A stretch of 29,509 nt of DNA from Dehalococcoidia bacterium (lineage in GTDB: Bacteria > Chloroflexota > Dehalococcoidia > SM23-28-2 > RBG-16-64-32), in NCBI GenBank assembly GCA_030690405.1, contig JAUYGU010000084.1, positions 1 to 29,509 of the forward strand, read 5' to 3'. Each line of letters begins with the position of its first letter. Position 1 is the stretch's first letter. A program made the position numbers and the translations under genes. This document shows, piece by piece, positions 15,040 to 22,077 of this stretch. The notes under the pieces are model-generated. The model had not been told where the DNA came from and made no database searches. It saw nothing but the letters and a program-made list of their open reading frames with translations.

Positions 15040-15262
15040 TCACGCCGGCTTCGTCGCCTTTATCGAGAACAGCAGCGGCACGCTGCCGTCATGCTTCGTC
15101 AGCCGCACTTTGTGGTCGCCCACCTGCTCCGTGAACGGCAAGCTGGCACGCGCTGAACGGGAACTCATGGAGGAACTCTATGCGCAGGCCGGCGTCGATG
15201 AGGGCGCTGACGATATCGCCCAGGGGGCACCCCGGCGGGGAGATAACGGTCTGCCACCGCAT
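15040..15262 (-). pseudogene. C-terminal remnant of a SAM-dependent methyltransferase
   Basis: On the minus strand the translation reads PLGDIVSALIDAGLRIEFLHEFPFSACQ. After a frame change near 15140 it continues PFTEQVGDHKVRLTKHDGSV and PLLFSIKATKPA to a TGA at 15040-15042. These two pieces align end to end with the C-terminus of a class I methyltransferase family (typical ...LGEIVTALIEAGL.IEFLHE.PFSAYQRFPFME). The break is best explained by a 2-nt deletion in the Arg codon after CAG. A stop and no related sequence lie upstream of about 15262, so the N-terminal catalytic part is gone. It is a decayed gene fragment. Confidence 0.72.
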
Positions 15263-15356
15263 TTAAACCGGCATTGGAAGCCGTTACGAGAAGTTACGTA
15301 TTGACGACTGTCGCTATCTGAGTGGACTGCGACCGACAATTTAGCGGCCGCGGCCC

Positions 15357-15384
15357 TTGATAAATGTGTGGAAAGGTGTAGAAT
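15357..15384 (+). promoter_or_regulatory. Promoter for the orphan basic/exported gene pair
   Basis: TTGATA (15357-15362) and TAGAAT (15379-15384) are separated by 16 bp. The start near 15391 gives a leader of about 40 nt before the ATG at 15431. Confidence 0.65.
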
Positions 15385-15430
15385 TGGGTCGCCCTCAAGG
15401 CGTTGGCCTCTTGGTTCTAGCGTGCAGATC

Positions 15431-15616
15431 ATGTTGAGCATCATCGACCTACTGCAAGGGTTTACTGGGAAGGTCGGTGGTATCTTCAACCGGGGACGCT
15501 CTAGTAGGAGACGAGGCAGCAGGCGACGCAGGCAGCACAGACCAAAGCGTCAACACTGGGCCGAGTCGCCTTTAGACCCCACCACTTGGCGCGACCCGCC
15601 ACCGCGCTATATGTAG
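15431..15616 (+). CDS. Small very basic hypothetical protein (61 aa)
   Basis: A 61-residue open frame with a short hydrophobic N-terminus (MLSIIDLLQGFTGKVGGIF) followed by an Arg-rich stretch (NRGRSSRRRGSRRRRQHRPK) and a Pro-rich tail. It could bind nucleic acid or be a membrane-active peptide; no family is recognised. It follows a good promoter, but no ribosome-binding site is clear, and the DNA is less GC-biased at third positions than in neighbours. It ends 17 bp before the next gene. Confidence 0.42.
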   Translation: MLSIIDLLQGFTGKVGGIFNRGRSSRRRGSRRRRQHRPKRQHWAESPLDPTTWRDPPPRYM

Positions 15617-15633
15617 CAGTTGAGGGAGCCGAC

Positions 15634-16083
15634 ATGACAAAGGTGGCTGTCCTCGGCCTATTGATGGCCGTCTTCGGGGTTTCCGCCACAGGAATACTAG
15701 GACTGCTGTTCGTCGAGGGCTCCGGACGGGAGGCAGCGTCCGGGGGCATCTGCGAAAACCCCGGACCGCCGCCGACGATCGCGTTAACCCCCGCGGACGC
15801 CCCTCCAGATAACATCCTGTCCTCCCTACCTCCGAACGCCGTCCAGCTGCTGGCCTACAATCCGGCCAAGGGAGAGCCCCAGCCCGGCTTGCCGCCCGGT
15901 TGGACCTGGAAGGCTGGTAAGCCAGAACGGACCGACGGAGAGGGGGCAGCGATCACCAACGTCGCCGCTGACGGCACGACGGTCATCACCCTTATCGGCA
16001 ACGGCGGTCTATGGACATGGAGGGACCCCGATAGGCCAAGGGATGTACCCTGGTACGACCCCGCAAAAGACCTGTGCCGATAG
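15634..16083 (+). CDS. Hypothetical secreted or membrane-anchored protein
   Basis: A 149-residue protein with an N-terminal hydrophobic segment (about 4-27, a signal anchor or signal peptide) and a Pro/Gly-rich soluble part. The GLWTWRDPDRPRDVPWYDPAKDLCR end is rich in Trp and Pro. Two cysteines, in GGICENPG and at the C-terminus (DLCR), could pair. A GAGGGAG ribosome-binding site lies 5 bases before the ATG. No family is recognised. It shares a promoter with the 61-residue gene. No gene was seen from 16084 to 16274. Confidence 0.6.
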   Translation: MTKVAVLGLLMAVFGVSATGILGLLFVEGSGREAASGGICENPGPPPTIALTPADAPPDNILSSLPPNAVQLLAYNPAKGEPQPGLPPGWTWKAGKPERTDGEGAAITNVAADGTTVITLIGNGGLWTWRDPDRPRDVPWYDPAKDLCR

Positions 16084-16274
16084 GCTGCTGTTGGCATGGG
16101 CTTCTCGCATTCGAGGCATCGAAACGTCCGCCAGGCCACAGGCGTGTCAGGGATAGCGCCACCAGGGAGAACGGTGACCGATTCGTGCACGACTGACAGG
16201 AGGGCGGCAGACCCCTCCACGACGCGAGCGGCTTCCACACCGCGACCTCGGCCTCGTCCTCCGCCGTGCCAATC

Positions 16275-16949
16275 TTAACCGGTGGCTCCCTGCGCCTCCT
16301 GCGCCGTTCCTTCATCGCTACCCCCGACACTCTGCTCCGCCGCCGCCTCCTCCACCGCCGCCGTGATCAGCACCGGCTTGCCGACCAGCGCCGACATCGC
16401 CTCCGCGGCGTCGAGGGCGCGGTCGAACCCTTCGTCCAGGAGGTCCGGCACGTTCGCCGCCACCACCTGGCCTATCGAGAGCTGCTTGCCGCTCGTCTTC
16501 ACGAGCACGATATCCCAGGCGCGCAGGTCCAGCGGCGGCGGCGGCCCCTTCGGCGTCACGTCGCCGAGCGGCAGGTCCTGCACCTCCAGCCGGTCGATCT
16601 TCCAGAACGGCGCCAGCTCCACCGTCCCCAGGCCCAGCCCCAGCACCCCCTGCTGGAAGGTGACCGACTGCTTCTTCGCGTCGATGATGACGTAGGCGCC
16701 CAGGACCGAATGGACGAACGCCATGGCGGAGAACGGCCCCAGGACAAGCCCAGGCAGGAGCATCGCCGCCAGCGCTCCCACGGGGAGATCGTTGGCGAAC
16801 AGCGCTATGGCCACGAACAGGGCCACGCTCACCGACAGGCCCAGCAGTGGCCCCAGGATGGCGCCGCGCTCCGGCCGGACGTCTATCCGGCCTTCGCGCA
16901 CCACGCAGACGCGCCGGTCCAGGGCGATGCGTCTAGTCTCCGTAGACAT
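16275..16949 (-). CDS. Hypothetical membrane protein, PH-like
   Basis: A 224-residue protein with two adjacent membrane helices (about residues 30-80: GPLLGLSVSVALFVAIALF and an Ala/Leu-rich second). A soluble domain follows (YVIIDAKKQSVTFQQG...LAPFWKIDRLEVQDL...WDIVLVKTSGKQLSIG), resembling bacterial PH-like (YdbT/PH_2-type) membrane-associated beta domains. The C-terminus is Ala/Glu-rich and disordered. The ATG lies 11 bp after a TACAAT box at 16961-16966, so the transcript would have almost no leader. Function unknown. Confidence 0.68.
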   Translation of the reverse strand: MSTETRRIALDRRVCVVREGRIDVRPERGAILGPLLGLSVSVALFVAIALFANDLPVGALAAMLLPGLVLGPFSAMAFVHSVLGAYVIIDAKKQSVTFQQGVLGLGLGTVELAPFWKIDRLEVQDLPLGDVTPKGPPPPLDLRAWDIVLVKTSGKQLSIGQVVAANVPDLLDEGFDRALDAAEAMSALVGKPVLITAAVEEAAAEQSVGGSDEGTAQEAQGATG

Positions 16950-16968
16950 CGTGCCCGTTCATTGTAAG

Positions 16969-16994
16969 ACCTGTCCTGAGCGAGGTCGAAGGGC
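16969..16994. repeat. CTGAGC/TCGAAGGG-type interspersed repeat
   Basis: A 26-bp copy of a short repeat (cctg-tcctgagc-gaggtcgaagggcc) between divergent genes. It resembles the one in purM at 12267-12291. Confidence 0.5.
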
Positions 16995-17036
16995 CGCCCC
17001 AGAGGGCCGTCCACGCGGAGCGCCGCCGATAGACGT

Positions 17037-17065
17037 TTGACGGGCTAGCGGCGCCGCCCTACAAT
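17037..17065 (+). promoter_or_regulatory. Promoter for the Trm112-like gene
   Basis: TTGACG (17037-17042) and TACAAT (17060-17065) with 17-bp spacing. The start near 17072 leaves about 13 nt before the ATG, with a GAGG ribosome-binding site in it. Confidence 0.75.
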
Positions 17066-17084
17066 TACCTGCGAGGTACGTCCT

Positions 17085-17270
17085 ATGCGCAAAGACCTGG
17101 TCGAGATTCTTGCTTGCCCTATCTGCAAGAGCCCCCTGGAGTTGACCGTAGCGGAGGAGGCCGGTGAGGAGGTGGTCCGCGGCCACCTGACCTGCAAGCA
17201 GTGCAGCGAGGACTACCCGATAGAGGACCGCATCCCCAACCTGCTGCCACCGGAGATGAGGACGTCCTGA
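17085..17270 (+). CDS. Trm112/YcaR family small zinc protein
   Basis: A 61-residue protein with CPIC (residues 11-14) and CKQC (37-40) pairs and the end motif YPIEDRIPNLLP, the Trm112p-like/UPF0434 pattern. In other organisms Trm112 is an activating partner of methyltransferases; bacterial roles are less defined. Length is normal. Its stop overlaps the start of the next gene by one base (TGATG), so both are co-translated. Confidence 0.9.
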   Translation: MRKDLVEILACPICKSPLELTVAEEAGEEVVRGHLTCKQCSEDYPIEDRIPNLLPPEMRTS

Positions 17271-17515
17271 TGGAAGGCTCCCAGCGCCTGGGCGCGATCA
17301 TCATGCTGGCCGCGGTGTTCGAGATGGTGGTCTTCCTGTGGGCGGTGTCCCGCCGGAGCTACATGGCGGTCGCCCTGCCCGTGACACTCATCCTCGGCGC
17401 CCTCAACATCCTCGGCTTCTGGATCGGCTGGACGATGTTCTCCGCCGCCGGTGAAGACGAGGAAGAGCTGGAAGCGGCGCTGGAAGAGGTCTCCGGGCTC
17501 TCGTCCGAGCCGTAG
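17270..17515 (+). CDS. Small two-helix membrane protein
   Basis: An 81-residue protein with two hydrophobic helices (about 7-26 and 32-58) and an acidic C-terminal tail (GEDEEELEAALEEVSG). No family is recognised. Its start overlaps the stop of the Trm112-like gene, which supports real translation and a linked role. It converges on folK. Confidence 0.65.
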   Translation: MEGSQRLGAIIMLAAVFEMVVFLWAVSRRSYMAVALPVTLILGALNILGFWIGWTMFSAAGEDEEELEAALEEVSGLSSEP

Positions 17516-17519
17516 GCCG

Positions 17520-18050
17520 CTACAGCCTCAGCTTCTCCGCCGCCATCCCCTCAAGCCCCTCCCAGCCGGCGCCCGCCACACGCCCCACGCCCTGCTCGCT
17601 CGACGCCCTCAGCAGCTGCGCCACCGTCTTCCCCGCCACCGCGTGCTTTACGTCCGCGGCGATCTCCGCCAGCGGGACCAGCACGAACGGCCGCTCCGCC
17701 AGCCGCGGGTGCGGCACCACGAGGTCTCCCTCGTCCACCAGCCGGTCCTCATACAGCAGGATGTCCAGGTCTATCGGGCGGGGCCCCCACTGCTCCCCGC
17801 CGGGCCGGCGGCCGAGCTCGTGCTCCAGCCCCTGGAGGAAGCGCAGGAGCGGGCGCGGCTCCAGCCCGGTCTCGAAGCGGCAGGCGGTGTTGAGGAAGGG
17901 CGGCTGCGGGGGCCCGCCCACCGGCTCCGTCTCGTACAGCGATGAGACGGCCTCGACGCGGCCCATGCGCCAGAGCCCGCGCAGGGCGTCCCTGAGGTTC
18001 GCCTCGCGGTTGCCGAGGTTCGAGCCGAGGCCGAGGTAGACGGTGCTCAC
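17520..18050 (-). CDS. folK: 2-amino-4-hydroxy-6-hydroxymethyldihydropteridine pyrophosphokinase
   Basis: A 176-residue HPPK of normal size. It moves pyrophosphate from ATP to hydroxymethyl-dihydropterin in folate synthesis. Motifs are YLGLGSNLGNR at the start, LYETEPVGGPPQPPFLNTAC, LQGLEHELGRRP, the metal- and ATP-binding WGPRPIDLDILLYED and VPHPRLAERPFVLVPLAEI. The start is a GTG overlapping the stop of the upstream thioesterase (GTGA). It is the last gene of the folP-thioesterase-thioesterase-folK cluster; folB is not between them. Confidence 0.95.
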   Translation of the reverse strand: MSTVYLGLGSNLGNREANLRDALRGLWRMGRVEAVSSLYETEPVGGPPQPPFLNTACRFETGLEPRPLLRFLQGLEHELGRRPGGEQWGPRPIDLDILLYEDRLVDEGDLVVPHPRLAERPFVLVPLAEIAADVKHAVAGKTVAQLLRASSEQGVGRVAGAGWEGLEGMAAEKLRL

Positions 18051-18481
18051 GCTGCGCCGCCGTCCATGATCACGAACGTCATCCTCCCTTTGGCGACCAG
18101 CTCCCCGTCGTCGTCCCGGCGCGCCTCCGCCTCTCCGAACGCCACCCGCCTGCCCAGCCGAAGCACCCGCGCCTCCACGACGATCCGGTCGCCCGGGCGG
18201 GCGGCGGCGAGGAAGCTGGCGTTCATCTCCACCGTCGCGTGCGGCGCGGCGAACATCGTCTCCAGCCCCCGCACGGAGGCGATGACGCCGCCCAGCGCCT
18301 CGTCCATCAGCGTCGTGACGACGCCGCCGTGCATCACCCCGTTCGGGTTCGTGTGGTGCTCCTCCAGCGTGATCGACATCCGCACGTAGCCCTCGCGCCA
18401 CTCCTCCAGCCGCCCGCCGATTAGCTCCACGAAGGGGCTGGTCGGGCGCTCCTCCACTTCGGGCTCCACCATCGCCGTCAT
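18047..18481 (-). CDS. PaaI-type hotdog thioesterase
   Basis: A 144-residue hotdog-fold protein with the PaaI/YdiI pattern HTNPNGVMHGGVVTTLMDEALGG, followed by TVEMNASFLAAARPGDRIVVEARVLR and FGEAEARRDDDGELVAKGRMTF. The HGG turn and the Asp/Glu in the MDEA helix are the usual catalytic region for hydrolysing acyl- or aryl-CoA thioesters. It overlaps folK and a close paralogue by 4 bp on each side. Confidence 0.88.
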   Translation of the reverse strand: MTAMVEPEVEERPTSPFVELIGGRLEEWREGYVRMSITLEEHHTNPNGVMHGGVVTTLMDEALGGVIASVRGLETMFAAPHATVEMNASFLAAARPGDRIVVEARVLRLGRRVAFGEAEARRDDDGELVAKGRMTFVIMDGGAA

Positions 18482-18882
18482 TCCCCCCGGTTGCGTATCA
18501 CGAAGGTGAGCCGGCCCTTGGCGATGAGATGGTCGCCGTTGCGCCGCGCCTCCGCCTCTCCGAAGGCGATCGTCTTCCCCATCCTGAGCACGCGCCCCTC
18601 GACGACGATGCGGTCGCCGGGGCGGGCGCCGGAGAGGAAGCTGGCGTTCATCTCCACCGTCGCGTGAGGGTCGCGCCGCGCCGCCTCGCCCCGCAGCGCG
18701 CCTAGCGCCGCGCCCAGGGCGGAGTCCATCATCGTCGTGATCACGCCGCCGTGCATTACCCCGTTCGGATTCGTGTGGCGCGGCTCCAGCGTCAGCGATA
18801 CGCGCGCGTAGCCCTCGCGCAGCTCCTCCATCTCCGTCCCGATGAAGGCGCTGAACGGGCTGCGCCGGCGCTCGTCCGTCAC
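18478..18882 (-). CDS. PaaI-type hotdog thioesterase, paralogue
   Basis: A 134-residue relative of the next gene, sharing HTNPNGVMHGGV, HATVEMNASFL, ARPGDRIVVE and FGEAEARR. The pair clearly comes from a tandem duplication. The active helix here has MMDSALG rather than MDEALG, so Ser replaces the acidic residue of the paralogue. The two may thus differ in activity or form a heterodimer. ATGA overlaps join it to folP and to the second thioesterase. Confidence 0.87.
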   Translation of the reverse strand: MTDERRRSPFSAFIGTEMEELREGYARVSLTLEPRHTNPNGVMHGGVITTMMDSALGAALGALRGEAARRDPHATVEMNASFLSGARPGDRIVVEGRVLRMGKTIAFGEAEARRNGDHLIAKGRLTFVIRNRGE

Positions 18883-19775
18883 GCGCTCTCCTCCGGCGGC
18901 CTCGTCCAGCCGCGCACCACCGCGTCCGCCATCCGGGCGACGCGGGCCATCTCCTTTACGTCGTGCACGCGGACGATGTCGGCGCCGCCGACGATGGCCA
19001 GGGCCACGGTGGCCGCCGTACCCTCCAGCCTCTCCTCCACCGGCAGGCCGAGGACGGCGCCGATGGTGGACTTGCGGGAGGTGCCGACGAGGATGGGGCG
19101 GCCCAGCGTCCGCAGCTCGCCCAGGCGGCGCAGCATCTCCAGCGCCTGCTCCTCCGTCCAGCCGAAGTTGAAGCCGGGATCGACGATGACGCGCTCCCGG
19201 GGCAGGCCGCGCTCGCCGGCGATGCGCAGGCTCTCCAGCAGCCCGGCGGCTATGTCGCCGATGACGTCGCGTCCGCCCGAGGCGGACCGCCCGCGCTGGT
19301 TGTGCATCGCCACGGCCGGCACTCCGAACTCGGCCGCGACGGCCGCCACCTCCGGGTCGCGGCGGAAGCCGTGGACGTCGTTCACCATGTGGGCGCCGGC
19401 CGCCAGCGCCGCCCGCGCGACCTCCGCCTTACAGGTATCGATGCTCACCGGCGCGTCCACCTCTCGCACCAGCCGCTCGATCACGGGCACCGTCCGCCGG
19501 ATCTCCTCCTCCGCGCTGATCGGCTCGAAGCCGGGGCGGCTGGACTCGCCACCCACGTCGATGATGTCGGCGCCTTCGCGGCACATGCGGACCGCCTGCT
19601 CCACTGCCGCCGCCACATCGTGCGCCAGGCCGTCGCCGGAGAAGGAGTCCGGCGTCACGTTGACGATGCCCATGACGTAGGTGCGGCTGCCCCAGACGAA
19701 CTCCTGTCCGCCAATAGTGGTGGGTTGGGGGCTCTGTCCACTGTCCACTGTCATCTGTCCACTGTCCACTGTCAT
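18879..19775 (-). CDS. folP: Dihydropteroate synthase
   Basis: A 298-residue DHPS, joining pterin pyrophosphate and p-aminobenzoate. Motifs are MGIVNVTPDSFSGDG, ADIIDVGGESSRPGF, DPGFNFGWTEEQALEMLRRL, PILVGTSRKSTIG and IVRVHDVKEM. The first 14 residues (MTVDSGQMTVDSGQ) are encoded by a tandem DNA repeat. Two in-frame ATGs lie in it (19773-19775 and 19752-19754). A perfect TATAAT at 19805-19810 suggests transcription starts near 19798, so the repeat would be part of the mRNA and provide the start codon. It is the first gene of the folate cluster. Confidence 0.94.
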   Translation of the reverse strand: MTVDSGQMTVDSGQSPQPTTIGGQEFVWGSRTYVMGIVNVTPDSFSGDGLAHDVAAAVEQAVRMCREGADIIDVGGESSRPGFEPISAEEEIRRTVPVIERLVREVDAPVSIDTCKAEVARAALAAGAHMVNDVHGFRRDPEVAAVAAEFGVPAVAMHNQRGRSASGGRDVIGDIAAGLLESLRIAGERGLPRERVIVDPGFNFGWTEEQALEMLRRLGELRTLGRPILVGTSRKSTIGAVLGLPVEERLEGTAATVALAIVGGADIVRVHDVKEMARVARMADAVVRGWTRPPEESA

Positions 19776-19787
19776 CTGTCCACTGAT
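19734..19787. repeat. Tandem 21-bp repeat at the folP start
   Basis: The unit, built on ctgtccactgtc and atctgtccactg, runs about two and a half times from 19734 to 19787. In the minus direction it encodes the heptapeptide MTVDSGQ twice. It is the only true tandem array in the window besides the 18-bp units in the cupredoxin linker. Confidence 0.85.
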
Positions 19788-19804
19788 CCGCGCAAGCGGA
19801 GCGC

Positions 19805-19810
19805 ATTATA
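19805..19810 (-). promoter_or_regulatory. TATAAT -10 box for folP
   Basis: A perfect TATAAT reading toward folP; no good -35 is found 16-18 bp upstream. The start would lie near 19798. Confidence 0.5.
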
Positions 19811-19864
19811 TCGCGAATAGGCCGCTGGCGGGACTTCCGCAAAGCCGCTGAGGCGCGCGACGCG

Positions 19865-19980
19865 TGTCATTCCGAGCGAAGCGAGGAATCTGGGGGTGGT
19901 GGCGCCTGCGACCAGTCGAGATTCTTCGCTCAGGACCGTCGTGCGAAATCCAGGGAGATACGGAGTCTCTCAGAATGACA
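19865..19980. repeat. 116-bp interspersed repeat with TGTCATTC ends
   Basis: Ends tgtcattccgag (19865-19876) and ctcagaatgaca (19969-19980) are inverted with one mismatch. Inside, gcgaagcgaggaatct is mirrored by agattcttcgc. This layout is a familiar non-coding interspersed repeat of several bacterial phyla. It fills most of the folP-cysM gap. Confidence 0.8.
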
Positions 19981-19996
19981 GGGGAAAAGCGTCAGA

Positions 19997-20026
19997 CTGA
20001 CCTCTCGCTCTGCAATCCGGTATACT
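19997..20026 (+). promoter_or_regulatory. Promoter for cysM
   Basis: CTGACC (19997-20002) and TATACT (20021-20026) are 18 bp apart. The start near 20033 gives a leader of about 45 nt. No clear ribosome-binding site precedes the ATG. Confidence 0.55.
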
Positions 20027-20078
20027 TCGATTACCACGTATCCGCTTCGGGTCGCCTTCTGCGGCCTGCGCGAAGACC

Positions 20079-21020
20079 ATGCTCTTTCAAGACATCCTCA
20101 GCACTATCGGCGATACGCCCCTCGTGCGGCTGGGCAGCTCCAGCCCGAAAGAGGGCGTGCACATCTACGCCAAGCTGGAGGGCCAGAACCCCACCGGCTC
20201 CCTCAAGGACCGGATCGCCCTCTACATGCTGAACGCCGCCGAGGAGCGCGGCGAGCTGACGCCGGACAGGACGATCCTGGAGGCGACGAGCGGCAACACC
20301 GGCATCAGCCTGGCGATGGTGGCGCGCGTCAAGGGGTACCGGCTGCTCTGCGTTCTGCCGGACATCGTGACGCCGGAGCGGGAGCAACTGCTGCGCGCCT
20401 TCGGCGCGGACGTGGTGTACGCCAAGGGGGCGCGCAGCACCAACGACGCCATCTTCATGGCCCAGCGCATGCTCGCCGAGGAGCCCGACCGCTACTACAT
20501 GCCCTACCAGTACGGCAATGAAGCGAACCCACGCGCCCACTACGAGACGACGGCTGTGGAGATCCTGCGCGACCTCCCCCAGGTCGACGCATTCGTGGCC
20601 GGGCTGGGCACCGGCGGCACGCTCACGGGCGTCGGCCGGCGGCTGAAGGAGCAGAACCCGGACGTGAAGGTGATCGCCGCCGTCCCCCACCCCGGCGACC
20701 TCGTCCAGGGGCTGCGCAGCCTGGAGGAGGGGTTCATACCGCCCATCCTGGACGAGTCAGTGCTGGACGGGCGGATCGTCGTGGACTCGCTCTCCTCCTT
20801 CGCGGCCGTGAAGGAGCTCATGGACGACGAAGGCATCTTCGCGGGCATATCTTCGGGCGCCGTCCTGCGCACCGCCCAGCGGGTCGCCGCGCGGATGGAG
20901 CGCGGCAACGTCGTCGCCCTCCTCGCCGACGGCGGCTGGAAGTACCTGTCGACCAGCCTGTGGACGAAGGAGTACGGCGACCTGAAGCCGGAAGAGGTTG
21001 AAGGGAAGGTATGGTGGTAA
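20079..21020 (+). CDS. cysM: CysO-dependent-type cysteine synthase
   Basis: A 313-residue PLP enzyme of the cysteine synthase family. PLP Lys43 is in GSLKDRIA, and the substrate loop TSGNTG is at 70-75, with GTGGTLTG binding the phosphate. The C-terminal region (GIFAGISSGAVL, then DGGWKYLSTSLW) matches mycobacterial CysM rather than CysK. That enzyme uses O-phosphoserine and a CysO-thiocarboxylate as sulfur source. A Mec-type protease gene lies 564 bp downstream on the same strand, which supports this reading. A second, CysK-like synthase lies at the right edge of the window. Confidence 0.87.
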   Translation: MLFQDILSTIGDTPLVRLGSSSPKEGVHIYAKLEGQNPTGSLKDRIALYMLNAAEERGELTPDRTILEATSGNTGISLAMVARVKGYRLLCVLPDIVTPEREQLLRAFGADVVYAKGARSTNDAIFMAQRMLAEEPDRYYMPYQYGNEANPRAHYETTAVEILRDLPQVDAFVAGLGTGGTLTGVGRRLKEQNPDVKVIAAVPHPGDLVQGLRSLEEGFIPPILDESVLDGRIVVDSLSSFAAVKELMDDEGIFAGISSGAVLRTAQRVAARMERGNVVALLADGGWKYLSTSLWTKEYGDLKPEEVEGKVWW

Positions 21021-21057
21021 AAGGACGGCGGATTGGTCCGAGCTTGCACGTTGGTAA

Positions 21058-21146
21058 TGCACCCCCGCCGACTGAAGTCGGCGGCTACAGAATTCGGGAG
21101 CCGCGTACTTCAGTGCGCGGGGTACGACCACTTCAGCCTGGGGTGG
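21058..21146. repeat. Cluster of CTGAAG/CTTCAG-centred palindromes
   Basis: Arms 21065-21073 and 21076-21084 (ccgccgact / agtcggcgg) form a perfect hairpin followed by ctac. A second hairpin has arms 21101-21108 and 21113-21120, and a third CTTCAG core follows near 21131. The shape (CTGAAG core, GGCTAC end) relates it to the repeats at 9524 and 25866. It occupies the cysM-OB-fold gap. Confidence 0.7.
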
Positions 21147-21201
21147 ATCCGTCAATTCATTCCTCCCGGGCAGCAGTCCGCCCCACCACCGTGAACCGCT
21201 G

Positions 21202-21576
21202 ATGGGCCGCACCCTCATCTACCTCTCCATTCTCGTCCTCGCCGTGTTTGTACTGGCGGCGGCGTTCCTGCTCCAGACCGGCGGCGAGTCGTTGTCGTCC
21301 CCCGCGGCGGTGCCGGTCTCCGTGCACGACCTCTCGGTGGCGCCCCAAGCCCACGACGATGAGCGCGTCGTCGCAACGGGGGTGCTCCGGCTCATCCACG
21401 AGCCCAACGACCACTTCCTGGTCACCGAGGAAGGTCTCGGCGTGATCGTCCGCGGCTACGACGAGGGGGCGCTGCGGGCGCTCGACGGACAGGCGGTGAC
21501 GGTCACGGGCCGCTTCGGCTTCGATGGGGAGACCGGCACCTACATCGACGCCGAGAGCGTCACGGCCGCCCCGTAG
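21202..21576 (+). CDS. Membrane-anchored protein with OB-fold-like domain
   Basis: A 124-residue protein with one N-terminal membrane helix (about 4-25) and a small beta domain (VVATGVLRLIHEPNDHFLVTEEGLGVIVRGYDEGALRALDGQAVTVTGRFGFDG). The pattern, with a GVxG-like turn, resembles OB-fold domains. It lacks the CcmE heme-binding histidine motif. It ends 8 bp before the Mec-type gene and so is probably co-expressed with it. The role is unknown. Confidence 0.6.
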   Translation: MGRTLIYLSILVLAVFVLAAAFLLQTGGESLSSPAAVPVSVHDLSVAPQAHDDERVVATGVLRLIHEPNDHFLVTEEGLGVIVRGYDEGALRALDGQAVTVTGRFGFDGETGTYIDAESVTAAP

Positions 21577-21584
21577 GAGACCCG

Positions 21585-21983
21585 ATGCTGTCCCTGCCCC
21601 AGACGTTCATCGACGAGATGATCGCCCACGCGCTGGAGGACGCGCCCAACGAGTGCTGCGGCATCATCGCCGGCCAGGACGGGCGCGCCGTCAAGCTGTT
21701 CCGAGCGCAGAACTCTGAGGCGAGCCCCTACCGCTATAACGTCGACCCCAAGGAGCTGTTCCGCATCTACCGCGAGTGCGACGAGAACGGCTGGGAGTTC
21801 ATCGTGATCTACCACTCCCACACCGCAAGCGACGCTTACCCCTCCGCCACCGACGTGAGGCTGGCGTTCTGGCCGGAGACGTACTACGTGCTGGTCTCGC
21901 TGATGGACCGTGACAGCCCCGTCGTGCGGGCGTTCCGGATAGAGGACGGCCGCGTGAGCGAGGAGGAGATCAGCGCCGGCTAG
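21585..21983 (+). CDS. mec: JAMM/Mec-type metalloprotease (CysO-cysteine peptidase-like)
   Basis: A 132-residue JAB/MPN+ peptidase. Glu23 (PNECCGII) and the zinc motif H77-S-H79-x7-S87-x2-D90 (YHSHTASDAYPSATD) are complete, so it should be active. The stretch YHSHT..AYPS.TDV.LA and YYVLVSLMDR closely matches Mycobacterium Mec, which releases cysteine from the CysO-cysteine adduct. CysM upstream and CysO-like carriers at 27.2-28.6 kb complete the pathway. It might also trim the RA tail of the CysO-like carrier; that is inference. Confidence 0.87.
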   Translation: MLSLPQTFIDEMIAHALEDAPNECCGIIAGQDGRAVKLFRAQNSEASPYRYNVDPKELFRIYRECDENGWEFIVIYHSHTASDAYPSATDVRLAFWPETYYVLVSLMDRDSPVVRAFRIEDGRVSEEEISAG

Positions 21984-22014
21984 GCCTGGTCACAAGAATC
22001 CGAGTTCGATGAAG

Positions 22015-22044
22015 AGGCGGGCAGACCCTTCGGTCTACCCGCCT
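22015..22044. terminator. Hairpin between convergent genes
   Basis: Arms aggcgggcagacc (22015-22027) and ggtctacccgcct (22032-22044) pair over 13 bp with one G-T wobble around a CTTC loop. It lies between the convergent Mec-type and membrane-protein genes. It could end both transcripts. No T-run follows. Confidence 0.5.
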
Positions 22045-22077
22045 ACACGAGAGCCGTTTGGGGAGCGGAGCGATACC

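Noticed and set aside
16084..16274. A gene between the exported protein and the PH-like membrane protein
   Set aside because: Frames on both strands are short, without ribosome-binding sites or family patterns; nothing supported was seen.
19734..19787. CRISPR array
   Set aside because: The units are directly tandem without unique spacers, and no cas gene is present.
21202..21576. CcmE heme chaperone
   Set aside because: The size and OB-like domain are similar, but the heme-binding histidine motif and other ccm genes are missing.
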